In this document: positions 19,491 to 27,629 of the stretch, one piece after another
How positions within the stretch are numbered: the stretch's first letter is position 1
Layout of the letters: each line of letters opens with the position of its first letter
NCBI GenBank assembly: GCA_902762785.1
Contig: CACWPL010000002.1
Location: 1-64,000 of the forward strand
From: an uncultured Ruminococcus sp.
GTDB lineage: Bacteria > Bacillota > Clostridia > Oscillospirales > Ruminococcaceae
Length of the DNA: 64,000 bases
Direction of reading: 5' to 3'
Made by a program: the position numbers and the translations under genes
Notes under the pieces: generated by a model
Seen by the model: only the letters and a program-made list of their open reading frames with translations
Told to the model about the DNA's origin: nothing
Database searches by the model: none

Positions 19491-20690
19491 TTACTTGGAG
19501 ATCAGCGCGAGGGTATCGCGTGCGATCAGCAGCTCCTCGTTGGTCGGAACGACCCATACCTGTACCTTGGAGTCGGAACGGGAGACCTTGCAGAGCTTGC
19601 CATGGACACCGGCATTGGCGACCGTGTCGATCTTGATGCCGAGGACCTCCATATCGGAGCATACCTGCTCACGAACGTCCGGCGCGTTCTCGCCGATACC
19701 GCCGGTGAAGAGGACCGCGTCCAGACCGTTCATCGCAGCCGCGAAGGCACCGATGTACTTCTTGATCTGGTAAACGAGCATCTCCTTGGAGAGGATCGCG
19801 CGCGCATTGCCCTGGTCGGCAGCGGCAGAGACGTCGCGGTTATCGGAGCCGACACCGGAAACGCCCAGGAAGCCGGACTTCTTGTTCATGTATTCGCTCA
19901 TCTCCGCGGGCGTGAAGCCGTGCTTCTCCATCACGAAGGTGACTGCGGACGGGTCTACCGAGCCGGTGCGGGTGCCCATCAGCACGCCGTCGAGGGGCGT
20001 GAAGCCCATGGTGGTGTCAACGGACTTTCCGCCGTCGATCGCGGTGATCGAGGAGCCGTTGCCGAGGTGGCAGGACACGATCTTCAGATCCTTGACGTCC
20101 TTGCCCATGGCCTTGGCGAGCGCCTGGGAAACGAAGCGGTGAGAGGTGCCGTGGAAGCCGTACTTGCGGACGTGGAGCTTCTCGTAGTCCTCATAGGGCA
20201 GGCCGAACATGAAGGCCTTCTCCGGCATGGTCTGGTGGAAGGCGGTGTCGAATACGACGGCCTGCGGTACCGACGCGGGCATGACCTTCTTGCAGGCACG
20301 CAGCGCGAGGGCGTGGGCATGGTTGTGGACGGGAGCGAGCTCACGCAGCTCGTCGATCTTGTCGATGATCTCGTCGGTGACGAGGGTGGTCTCGGAGAAC
20401 ACCTCGGCGCCCTGTACGATGCGGTGGCCAACAGCGGCGATCTCGCTCATGTCCTTGATGACAGCGGCGTCACCGGTGGTCAGCACCTCGACGAGCTTCA
20501 TGAAAGCCTCGGTGTGGGTCGGGAAGGCGCAGTCCGCGGAATACTCGCGGCCATCGGCGGTCTTGTGTGTGACATGGCCGTCGATGCCGATGCGGTCGCA
20601 GTTGCCCTTGGCCAGGACGCTCTCGTCGTCCATGTTCAGGAGCTGGTACTTCAGCGAGGAGCTGCCTGCATTTACTACTAGAATCAGCAT
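19491..20690 (-). CDS. ackA: Acetate kinase
   Basis: 399 residues, normal length. The phosphate-binding N-terminus NAGSSSLKYQ is at residues 7-16, and the family motif GFHGTSH is near residue 177. It interconverts acetyl phosphate plus ADP and acetate plus ATP, giving ATP during fermentation. The start at 20690 follows GAAAGGAAAG. It has its own strong promoter and terminator. The phosphotransacetylase partner is not adjacent. Codon use is typical of a highly expressed gene. Confidence 0.97.
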   Translation of the reverse strand: MLILVVNAGSSSLKYQLLNMDDESVLAKGNCDRIGIDGHVTHKTADGREYSADCAFPTHTEAFMKLVEVLTTGDAAVIKDMSEIAAVGHRIVQGAEVFSETTLVTDEIIDKIDELRELAPVHNHAHALALRACKKVMPASVPQAVVFDTAFHQTMPEKAFMFGLPYEDYEKLHVRKYGFHGTSHRFVSQALAKAMGKDVKDLKIVSCHLGNGSSITAIDGGKSVDTTMGFTPLDGVLMGTRTGSVDPSAVTFVMEKHGFTPAEMSEYMNKKSGFLGVSGVGSDNRDVSAAADQGNARAILSKEMLVYQIKKYIGAFAAAMNGLDAVLFTGGIGENAPDVREQVCSDMEVLGIKIDTVANAGVHGKLCKVSRSDSKVQVWVVPTNEELLIARDTLALISK

Positions 20691-20758
20691 GGTGGTATCT
20701 TTCCTTTCGATCTTGATCCATTTTTTCCGGATCCCCGTTCGCACAGGGTATCATATAT

Positions 20759-20787
20759 ATTATAACCAATTATGGCAGAAATTGCAA
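20759..20787 (-). promoter_or_regulatory. Promoter of ackA
   Basis: TTGCAA (complement of 20782-20787), 17-bp spacer, TATAAT (complement of 20759-20764). Confidence 0.88.
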
Positions 20788-20820
20788 CCCCTTTTTTGAA
20801 AATCTTTTGCAGGCGCTGCA

Positions 20821-21492
20821 CTAGCCCGCCATCGTGCGGAGCTTGTCCGTGAGGACGGCAAGGTCGTCGGCGGCGACGTCGGCGAGGGCGGCCGTGCGCG
20901 CCCAGTCTGCCGCGGGGGACGACGCGTCCCGGACAGCGGCGGTCAGGCATCCGCAGGACACGGCCGTCTCGATGCAGTGCAGGGCATCGTCCACGACGAT
21001 GGTCTCCGCGGGGGACGTTCCCAAGAGGCCGAGCGCCGTGCGGAACATCGTCCCGTCCGATTTGCCGGCAGGAAAGTCCTCGCCCGTCAGGACGAACTGC
21101 ATCCGATCGGCGAGCCCGAGCCGCGCGAGCACGGCCGCCGCGGAGCTGCGGTAGGTCGCTGTGCAGATGCCGTAGGGGATGGCGTTGTCGTCCAGGAACT
21201 GCAAAAACGGCAGGACATGGGGCTTGAGCGGGATGGTGCGGGCGTAGTGATCGGCGGCCATCTCCTCGACCCGGCGGATGACGGCGGCGGGCATCATGGT
21301 CGGGACGTAGTGCGCCACGAAATACGCCGCCCACTCCTCGATGGACATTTTGGCGACCGTCTCGGAGATGCCCTCCGGGACGGCCAGACCGTTCTCTGTA
21401 AAAAACTGCACGTCGATCTCGTGCCAGATGGACATGGAATCGATGAGCGTGCCGTCCAGGTCGAGGATGGCAGCACGGAAGGGCAGGCTCAC
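20821..21492 (-). CDS. HAD-superfamily phosphatase, phosphoglycolate/beta-phosphoglucomutase-like
   Basis: 223 residues. Motif I is DLDGT (D11, D13), an all-alpha cap follows (about 18-85), and ICTATYRS, then KSDG and VVDDALHCIETA (motif IV) are present. HAD enzymes of this subgroup hydrolyse small phosphate esters; no substrate can be assigned. It uses a GTG start that overlaps the TGA stop of tmcAL (GTGA), so the two are translationally coupled. Confidence 0.88.
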   Translation of the reverse strand: MSLPFRAAILDLDGTLIDSMSIWHEIDVQFFTENGLAVPEGISETVAKMSIEEWAAYFVAHYVPTMMPAAVIRRVEEMAADHYARTIPLKPHVLPFLQFLDDNAIPYGICTATYRSSAAAVLARLGLADRMQFVLTGEDFPAGKSDGTMFRTALGLLGTSPAETIVVDDALHCIETAVSCGCLTAAVRDASSPAADWARTAALADVAADDLAVLTDKLRTMAG

Positions 21493-22694
21493 TTGCGGTC
21501 CTCCACCATGGTGATGCGGGCGCGGTAGTCCTCCTCTGCAGACGAGATGGACTGCTGTGCGAGGCCGTAGACATGGGACGCGCGCTCCTCCGTGAGGGCG
21601 AAGGCGCGGGCGACCTCGCTGGTGTCGCGGAGCTTGGCAAGGGATGTGTTCACGGGGATGGCGCTCTTCTTCTGGATCATGCCGAGCATCTCACGGCCGC
21701 GGTCGCTGAAGGACAGGATGCGCGCATAGGGTGGCATGCAGCGGTGGATGTCGCGGTGGATGCCGATCATGGCGCACATGCTCAGGCGGCGGATGCGGCT
21801 CATGGTGTAGCACTTGGTCCCGACCTTGAGGTAGAATTCCTCGAGGGAATTGGCGTTGCGGTTGTCGATGAAGCGATGGGCGAGCGCCTCGGTCATGTCC
21901 GGGAGCTTCATCAGCTCACTGAACGACACGGTGCGCATCTTGAACAGCACGGCGCGCTCGAGCTGACCGATGTTCGCGGTGCGGCCCTCCTTCATGCGGC
22001 GCAGGAGAAGGTCGGCGCAGAAGTCGGGGATGTAGCTGCCGTAGATGGGGTCATGCTCGGCGATGGCCTTGCGGATGAAGCTCGCGCTCGCGAATTCGTC
22101 CTTCGGCAGCGGACTGTCGTGCTCCACACAGCGGCGCGGGATGGTGAAGGGCTCGAAGCTGACCTTCTGGCGCTGCATGGCCTTCATGTACTCGATGGCG
22201 AGCAGGTTGTTGGGGTCCTGCATCTTGTCGGCGACCTGACTGCCATACCGCTGCCGCACGATCTCCCATACGGCGGCGGGGTAGGAGATGCCCTGCTGCA
22301 TCTGCTCGCGGATGCGGTCGCCGTAGATCTCCGTCGTGGAGGCGGCGGCCTCGGTGAGGAGCTGGATGGTCTCGAGGCGTCCTGTGGACGAGCCGAAGCT
22401 CAGCTCCTCGACGACGCCGAGGCTGTTCAGCAGCGAGATGGCGCCCTTGGCGTAGTCCTCTGCGGCCGCACACGAGAAGGCGACCGGCAGCTCGATGACG
22501 AGATCCGCCCCGGCACGCACGGCGAGCTGGGCACGGTCGAATTTGCTCAGGAGCGCCACATCGCCCCGCTGGACGAAGTTGGAGCTGAGCACGCAGATGA
22601 TATGGGTCGCCCCGTGACGGCGCGTCTCCTGGATGTGGTGGACATGCCCGTTGTGGAGGGGGTTGTACTCGCAGATGATGCCGCTGATCTTCAT
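21489..22694 (-). CDS. tmcAL: tRNA(Met) cytidine acetate ligase TmcAL
   Basis: 401 residues. The HIGH-like nucleotidyltransferase motif is CEYNPLHNGH (residues 7-16), followed by a FVQRGDVALL segment and the IELPVAFS region typical of the former YlbM/UPF0348 family. TmcAL activates acetate with ATP and acetylates cytidine 34 of elongator tRNA-Met. The start at 22694 follows AAAGGAG. It is the first gene of a two-gene operon with the HAD phosphatase, about 0.8 kb upstream of ackA, whose product forms acetate. Confidence 0.9.
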   Translation of the reverse strand: MKISGIICEYNPLHNGHVHHIQETRRHGATHIICVLSSNFVQRGDVALLSKFDRAQLAVRAGADLVIELPVAFSCAAAEDYAKGAISLLNSLGVVEELSFGSSTGRLETIQLLTEAAASTTEIYGDRIREQMQQGISYPAAVWEIVRQRYGSQVADKMQDPNNLLAIEYMKAMQRQKVSFEPFTIPRRCVEHDSPLPKDEFASASFIRKAIAEHDPIYGSYIPDFCADLLLRRMKEGRTANIGQLERAVLFKMRTVSFSELMKLPDMTEALAHRFIDNRNANSLEEFYLKVGTKCYTMSRIRRLSMCAMIGIHRDIHRCMPPYARILSFSDRGREMLGMIQKKSAIPVNTSLAKLRDTSEVARAFALTEERASHVYGLAQQSISSAEEDYRARITMVEDRK

Positions 22695-22767
22695 AGATGC
22701 TGTTCTCCTTTGTTTCTCTGTTCCTCGATCCCGCGTCTCGTGGGCGGGCAAAAAAGCGTTCCTTCTT

Positions 22768-22796
22768 ATTATAGCGATCTTGGGGGGAGTTGTCAA
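22768..22796 (-). promoter_or_regulatory. Promoter of tmcAL-HAD operon
   Basis: TTGACA (complement of 22791-22796), 17-bp spacer, TATAAT (complement of 22768-22773). It is divergent from the hydrolase promoter, with 9 bases between the two -35 elements. Confidence 0.9.
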
Positions 22797-22805
22797 GGAG
22801 ATGGC

Positions 22806-22834
22806 TTGACATCCCCGCTCCCATCTGCTATAAT
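22806..22834 (+). promoter_or_regulatory. Promoter of the alpha/beta hydrolase gene
   Basis: TTGACA, 17-bp spacer, TATAAT, all consensus. Confidence 0.92.
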
Positions 22835-22865
22835 GGACACATCACACCCAAGGAGGTATCCTGCG

Positions 22866-23672
22866 ATGTTCCATGCGAATGAGACCACCGTCCCCATCCC
22901 GGGCGGGACGGCCGATGTCATCTCCTTCGGCACGGGGGAGCGGCCGCTCGTGATGCTGCCCGGCCTGCGCCTCTCCGGCATCCGCGGGAGCGCGGGCGCT
23001 GTTTCGTGGTACTATCGGCGATTCGCGCGGGCGTTCACCGTGTACCTCATCGACCGGAGGGATCCCGTCCTCTCCGGCTGCACCATCCACGACCTCGCTG
23101 ACGACACCGCCGCCGCCATGCACCAGCTCGACCTCCGGGACGTCTGCCTCTACGGCGCCTCCCAGGGCGGCATGATCGCGCAGGACCTGACGATCTCCCA
23201 TCCCGAGCTCGTCTCCCGCCTCGCGCTCGCCGTCACCGCGAGCCGGCCGAACCCCGTCATCGAGGAGGTCATCGCCCGCTGGATCGGGCTCGCCCGGACG
23301 AAGGGCCTCTCCGCCGTCTCCGCCGACTACATCGAGAACGGCTATTCTGCGGCGTATCTTAAAAAATACCGCGTCTTCCTCCCCCTCGCCCTGCGGCTCC
23401 AAAGGTACATGCCGGTCGAGCGCTTCTGCACCCTCGCTGCGTCCATCCTGACCTGCGACACCTACGACCGCCTCGGCGAGATCGTCTGCCCTGCCATCGT
23501 CTTCGGCGGCGCGGAGGACAAGGTCGTCACCGGCGAGGCCTCCCGCGAGATCGCCGCACGCCTGCACTGTCCCTGCCACCTCTACCCCGCCCTCGGCCAC
23601 GAGGCCTACAATGAGGCGCCCGACATCGACGCGAGGATCCTGGCGTTCTTCCTCGAGGACGCCGCCAGATAG
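22866..23672 (+). CDS. Alpha/beta hydrolase
   Basis: 268 residues of alpha/beta hydrolase fold. The nucleophile elbow is GASQGG (serine near residue 98), and the acid is probably the D of GAEDKV near residue 219. The histidine is in LGHEAYNE near residue 248. Resembles esterase or MenH-like hydrolases; substrate unknown. AAGGAGG precedes the ATG at 22866. Single-gene unit with its own promoter and hairpin terminator. The same-frame sequence upstream has no promoter or ribosome site and is not part of the gene. Confidence 0.88.
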   Translation: MFHANETTVPIPGGTADVISFGTGERPLVMLPGLRLSGIRGSAGAVSWYYRRFARAFTVYLIDRRDPVLSGCTIHDLADDTAAAMHQLDLRDVCLYGASQGGMIAQDLTISHPELVSRLALAVTASRPNPVIEEVIARWIGLARTKGLSAVSADYIENGYSAAYLKKYRVFLPLALRLQRYMPVERFCTLAASILTCDTYDRLGEIVCPAIVFGGAEDKVVTGEASREIAARLHCPCHLYPALGHEAYNEAPDIDARILAFFLEDAAR

Positions 23673-23677
23673 CACAT

Positions 23678-23712
23678 GCCCCCGCGCGTTCCCGAAAACG
23701 CGCGGGGGCATC
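23678..23712 (+). terminator. Hairpin terminator after the hydrolase gene
   Basis: GCCCCCGCGCGTT (23678-23690) pairs perfectly with its complement at 23697-23709. The T-tract after it is poor, so it may act mainly as a barrier between converging genes. Confidence 0.65.
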
Positions 23713-23719
23713 CTGTTCG

Positions 23720-24043
23720 CTACAGGATGATCTCGATGCGGTGATACTGCTCCTGGAAGCGGATCTGCTCCAGGATCTCCTCCTTGGTGAACGACGCCTC
23801 CACGGGGCAGACCACCCATTTCTCCTCCACATCGTCAAAGCGGTGGACGATGGCGATGATCTTGCCTGTGAACGTCTCGACCGGCCGGTCGACGCCGAGG
23901 ATGTACGCATCCTGCTCCTCCCCGTCAGGCGCCATCGTGCCCGCTATATAGCCGTAATTGACCGGATAGTACAGGTCCCTGTACTCCGGGTGACAGCTCC
24001 CGAGCGGCCTGTCCACGGTCACGCATACGATGTCCCCGATCAT
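23720..24043 (-). CDS. Short inorganic pyrophosphatase-like protein
   Basis: 107 residues. The central part reads YPVNYGYIAG, then DGEEQDAYILG, matching the family I soluble pyrophosphatase core (YPxNYGYI...DGDPxD). Bacterial family I enzymes have about 170-180 residues. Here the N-terminal strands and the second acidic cluster are reduced, and the middle aspartate of DxDxxD is E. It may hydrolyse pyrophosphate or be a diverged relative. Start at 24043 after GGAGGTGAT. It has its own promoter, divergent from purA, whose pathway yields pyrophosphate only indirectly. Confidence 0.7.
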   Translation of the reverse strand: MIGDIVCVTVDRPLGSCHPEYRDLYYPVNYGYIAGTMAPDGEEQDAYILGVDRPVETFTGKIIAIVHRFDDVEEKWVVCPVEASFTKEEILEQIRFQEQYHRIEIIL

Positions 24044-24081
24044 CCTATCACCTCCACAGCGCACGGTCTTGTTCTGTGCCC

Positions 24082-24110
24082 ATGATAGCATGATCCTCCT
24101 GAAATGTCAA
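24082..24110 (-). promoter_or_regulatory. Promoter of the pyrophosphatase-like gene
   Basis: TTGACA (complement of 24105-24110), 17-bp spacer, TATCAT (complement of 24082-24087). Confidence 0.85.
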
Positions 24111-24183
24111 GAGAGGCGGCTTTTTTTGGACATGTTGCCGCGATCGGTGCCCCAAAGGCGCTGGATATTTTTGAATAAACCTC

Positions 24184-24212
24184 TTGCAATGTCCTGGTAG
24201 ATATGCTATAAT
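24184..24212 (+). promoter_or_regulatory. Promoter of purA
   Basis: TTGCAA, 17-bp spacer, TATAAT, followed by an untranslated leader of about 108 bases before purA. I see no purine riboswitch in that leader. Confidence 0.88.
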
Positions 24213-24327
24213 ATATGTGTATGTGCTTTATCCTCGTGGTAAAGTGTTACCGCAGAAAAATGACGCGGCGCCTGGACGGTGCATCCGTGTCGAAGCAAGA
24301 GAAACATCAGAGAAAAGAGGAACATCT

Positions 24328-25602
24328 ATGCCTGCAAATATCGTGATCGGTACCCAGTGGGGCGATGAGGGCAAGGGCAAGGTCATCGACATCCTGGCCT
24401 CCCGCGCTCAGGTCGTCGTGCGCTCTCAGGGCGGCAACAATGCCGGCCACACCGTCGTCAGCGGCGGTCAGACCTACAAGCTGCACCTCGTGCCCTCCGG
24501 CATCCTGTACCCGGAGACCATGTGCCTCATCGGCGCCGGCGTCGTGCTCGACCCCAAGGACTTCATCAGCGAGCTCGATGAGATGGAGCGCCGCGGCGTC
24601 TCCACTGCCAACCTCAAGATCGATCCCCGCGCCCATATCGTGATGCCCTGGCATGTCCGCCTCGACGGCCTCTCCGAGAAGTTCCGCGGCGGCAACGACA
24701 TCGGCACCACCGGCCGCGGCATCGGCCCGACCTATATGGACAAGTATGAGCGCTGCGGCATCCGCATGTGCGACCTGGTCGATCCCGCGGTGCTCGCCGA
24801 GAAGGCGCGCGCGACCGGCCGTCTCAAGAACAAGATCATCACCGCCGTCTACGAGGGCGAGGCCGTCGACATCGAGGCCGTCATCAAGGAGTACAACGCC
24901 TATGGTGAGCGCCTGAAGCCCTATATGGCGGACGTTTCCGTCCTGACCTATGAGGCTGCCAAGGCCGGCAAGACCATCCTCTTCGAGGGCGCACAGGCCA
25001 CCCTGCTCGACATCGACTTCGGTACCTATCCCTTCGTCACCAGCTCTCACCCGCTGTCCGGCGGCGTGACCATCGGCACCGGCATCGGCCCGAAGATGAT
25101 CGACAACATCATCGGCGTCGCCAAGGCCTACACCACCCGCGTGGGCAAGGGCCCGTTCCCGACCGAGCTGAACGACGCCACCGGCGAGACCATCCGCAAT
25201 AAGGGCGGCGAGTTCGGTACCACCACCGGCCGTCCGCGCCGCACGGGCTGGTTCGATGCGGTCATCGTCCGTCATTCTGTCCGCGTCAACGGCCTGGACG
25301 GTCTGGCCATCAACAAGCTCGACACCCTCGCCGGCATCGGCGACCTGAAGATCTGCGTGGGCTACGTCAAGCCGGACGGCACGCAGCTCCGTGACTTCCC
25401 GGCCTCCCTCGAGGAGCTGGCCGACTGCGCGCCGGTCTATGAGGACTTCCCGGGCTTCGATGACGACATCACCGCCTGCCGCAGGTTCAGCGACCTCCCG
25501 GAGACCTGCCAGCGCTACATCGAGCGCCTCGAGGAGCTCTGCGAGTGCAAGGTCTGCATGGTAGGCGTCGGCCCCGACCGTGACCAGATGATCGAGCGCT
25601 GA
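24328..25602 (+). CDS. purA: Adenylosuccinate synthetase
   Basis: 424 residues, normal length. It has the GTP-binding GDEGKGK loop (residues 11-17), NNAGHTV, and GTTGRGIGP. It joins aspartate to IMP with GTP, the first committed step to AMP. The ATG at 24328 follows AGAGGAAC. Followed after 37 bases by the repeat-bearing membrane protein gene, with no terminator between, so the two are probably co-transcribed. Confidence 0.97.
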   Translation: MPANIVIGTQWGDEGKGKVIDILASRAQVVVRSQGGNNAGHTVVSGGQTYKLHLVPSGILYPETMCLIGAGVVLDPKDFISELDEMERRGVSTANLKIDPRAHIVMPWHVRLDGLSEKFRGGNDIGTTGRGIGPTYMDKYERCGIRMCDLVDPAVLAEKARATGRLKNKIITAVYEGEAVDIEAVIKEYNAYGERLKPYMADVSVLTYEAAKAGKTILFEGAQATLLDIDFGTYPFVTSSHPLSGGVTIGTGIGPKMIDNIIGVAKAYTTRVGKGPFPTELNDATGETIRNKGGEFGTTTGRPRRTGWFDAVIVRHSVRVNGLDGLAINKLDTLAGIGDLKICVGYVKPDGTQLRDFPASLEELADCAPVYEDFPGFDDDITACRRFSDLPETCQRYIERLEELCECKVCMVGVGPDRDQMIER

Positions 25603-25639
25603 GCCCGATCCCTTAGCCGTTTTTTAGAGGTGAGATACC

Positions 25640-26791
25640 ATGCCGGATAACAACAACGATCTGCTCGGCGAGACCCCAGAGGTCTGGACCGGCAATGAAG
25701 AAAAGAAGGGCGCGCCCGTCCTCGACATGAGCGACCTCGACGGGCTGCTCGGCGACACGCCTGCGGTCTGGGACGGCGGCGAGACCAAGAAGGGCGCCCC
25801 TGTCCTCGAGGAGCAGGTGCAGCTCGATGCGCCGGCGCAGTCCTGGGAGGACGAGCGCCGCGGTGCGCCCGTGCTCGACGAGGCGCCCCAGCTCGACGAC
25901 GGCACCTACCAGGCCGCTGCCCCCGCCAGCACCGGCCCCGTGCTCGATGCCAATGTGGACGACATCCTCGGCGGCGGTGAGCCGGCGGCCTATGACGAGG
26001 TCGCGGAGTTCTGCCAGCGTCTGCAATTCGACGAGGCACTCAAGGAGAAGTTCGTCACCCTGAGCGCCGAGCAGCAGACGCAGGTCGTGGCGATGCGTGC
26101 GCAGCAGCTCGGTCTGCCTGCCCCGATGATCCCGAACGCGCTGCGTCCGAAGGTGGCCGAGGAGCTGCCGGAGGAGGCGGACGTCCAGCTCGAGGAGGCG
26201 CCGCAGCAGGAGGAATACGTCCCGCAGTTCAAGGACGAGGACCTCGAGCGCATCAAGGAGGAGTCCAAGAAGCCCCAGCGCTACGTCCCTCCGCAGGTCG
26301 AGATGACCGAGGAGCAGAAGAAGGAGAGCCGCCGCATGATGAACGAGCTCCGCGAGGAGCGCGAGCGGGAGATGGCCAAGAAGGGCTTCGTCCAGCTCAT
26401 CATCCTGTCGGTGGTCGGCGTGGTCGCGGCGGCGGCGTTCGCGCTGTTCTTCTCGGGCGCGTTCGGGCTCGGGTATAAGGAAGAGGCCGCGATGTCGTGG
26501 CTCGGGACGGTCAAGTCCATCGCGCCGGTGCTCGGCGTCGTCATGGCCGTGAGCGCGCTGGTGCTCGCCGCGCCGGTGCCGCAGCTCAAGGGCATCACGA
26601 AGCTCCTGTTCACGCTGGGCTTCATCCTGTCGCTCGTACCGGGCATCCCGCTCCTGATCCAAAAGGAGGAGGGGCACGGTCTGGTGAACGGTCTTCTCTT
26701 CGCGGTCATGCTGTTCGGCACGCTGTCCGTGGTCGTGACCATGTCCATCAGTGACAGCATCAATAAGTATAATAAGTACGGCTTGCAGTGA
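25640..26791 (+). CDS. Membrane protein with N-terminal (K/R)GAPVL repeats, function unknown
   Basis: 383 residues. The first ~110 residues are acidic and hold repeats of 25-30 residues: KGAPVL at 23-28, KGAPVL at 51-56, RGAPVL at 74-79 and a decayed TGPVL at 99-103. The first two follow LLGETPEVW and LLGDTPAVW. A region rich in Gln/Glu (110-200) and a charged helical stretch (about 215-250) come next. Then about four transmembrane helices span 250-370. The repeats could be short linear docking motifs displayed in the cytoplasm. It follows purA on the same transcript. I do not recognise a family. Confidence 0.75.
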   Translation: MPDNNNDLLGETPEVWTGNEEKKGAPVLDMSDLDGLLGDTPAVWDGGETKKGAPVLEEQVQLDAPAQSWEDERRGAPVLDEAPQLDDGTYQAAAPASTGPVLDANVDDILGGGEPAAYDEVAEFCQRLQFDEALKEKFVTLSAEQQTQVVAMRAQQLGLPAPMIPNALRPKVAEELPEEADVQLEEAPQQEEYVPQFKDEDLERIKEESKKPQRYVPPQVEMTEEQKKESRRMMNELREEREREMAKKGFVQLIILSVVGVVAAAAFALFFSGAFGLGYKEEAAMSWLGTVKSIAPVLGVVMAVSALVLAAPVPQLKGITKLLFTLGFILSLVPGIPLLIQKEEGHGLVNGLLFAVMLFGTLSVVVTMSISDSINKYNKYGLQ

Positions 26792-26804
26792 CGACTGCGC
26801 CGTT

Positions 26805-26832
26805 CCAAGAGGGCCGTGCGTGTGCGCGGCTC
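26805..26832 (+). terminator. Terminator of the purA operon
   Basis: A GC-rich imperfect stem (AGAG/CTCT with CCG/CGG inside) is followed by ten T. Confidence 0.88.
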
Positions 26833-26886
26833 TTTTTTTTTGTGGAGGATGCGGCGCCCTATGTGTCCCCCGCGGCTCGTAAAATG

Positions 26887-26916
26887 AAAAAGCTGCACGT
26901 CCGCGTGCAGCTTTTT
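26887..26916. terminator. Second perfect hairpin, symmetric terminator
   Basis: AAAAAGCTGCACG-TCCG-CGTGCAGCTTTTT is a perfect 13-bp palindrome with A/T flanks on both sides, about 55 bases after the first terminator and 35 before the next gene. It should stop transcription in both directions. Confidence 0.75.
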
Positions 26917-26951
26917 CACATTTTGTGGGAGCGTTGAAAGGAGATGATGCC

Positions 26952-27578
26952 ATGCTCAAGGCCATCGGGAAATTCATCGACACGCTCCCGCTGCGCACGC
27001 TGTTCTCGCAGGAGGAGCGCTGTGCGGACACCATCGTCATCGAGACCGACCGCTATTACAACGGCTACGACCTCGCCGCGTACACTTTCCTCATGCGCGG
27101 CGTGACCCCCTCCGGCGGCGAGACGGAGCAGATGCTCGAGAAGACCGTCCTCGAGGATACGATCCGCCTCTCCTGGACGGTCGCGCCGCCGTTCACCTGC
27201 GAGGCCGGGACGCTCGCGCTGGACCTGGCCGCCTATCAGTACGCTGACGGTGCCGACCCGTCCACCGACCCGCCGGCCGTGCTCGTGCGATTCCAGCTCC
27301 CGCCGGTGGAGGTGCGTCCCCTCCCGGACTGTGACCACACCCTTGACACCCAGAGCTACACGGTCTTCCTCTTGCAGGTGCGCTCCGAGGCCGAGGCCGC
27401 CATCACCGAGATGGAGCACGTCCGCGATAGCTTCCTCTCGAGCCTCGACCGATACAATGCCCGTCTGCTGATCTGCGAGGGCAAGCTCGCCGCCCTCACG
27501 CCCATCTCGATCATGACGTGGGCAGAATACGAGGCCCTCGACCCCAAGCGCCCCGGCACGCTCTATGTGCTGACGTGA
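26952..27578 (+). CDS. Orphan protein resembling phage tail/baseplate components
   Basis: 208 residues. The N-terminal part (about 25-130, including YYNGYDLAAYTFLMRG and VLVRFQLPPVEVRPLP) has the look of N-terminal domains of phage baseplate or receptor-binding proteins. A helical segment (about 145-180) follows, and the end MTWAEYEALDPKRPGTLYVL is like the repeat used in phage tail fibres. This is recognition by appearance only. AAAGGAG precedes the ATG at 26952. No promoter is visible, no phage genes are adjacent, and it is enclosed by terminators. It may be a domesticated phage remnant. Confidence 0.5.
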   Translation: MLKAIGKFIDTLPLRTLFSQEERCADTIVIETDRYYNGYDLAAYTFLMRGVTPSGGETEQMLEKTVLEDTIRLSWTVAPPFTCEAGTLALDLAAYQYADGADPSTDPPAVLVRFQLPPVEVRPLPDCDHTLDTQSYTVFLLQVRSEAEAAITEMEHVRDSFLSSLDRYNARLLICEGKLAALTPISIMTWAEYEALDPKRPGTLYVLT

Positions 27579-27600
27579 GTCAGGCCGCGCATACAAAAAG

Positions 27601-27629
27601 AACGCCTAGGAGCATCGCTCTTAGGCGTT
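27601..27629 (-). terminator. Terminator of the surface-glycan operon
   Basis: AACGCCTA...TAGGCGTT stem with an inner GAGC/GCTC pair. On the minus strand TTTTTGT follows. The TAA stop of the flippase-like gene lies in the stem. Confidence 0.88.

Noticed and set aside
21573..22865. N-terminal extension of the alpha/beta hydrolase frame
   Set aside because: The open frame upstream is antisense to tmcAL and crosses the hydrolase promoter; the ATG at 22866 has a clear ribosome site.
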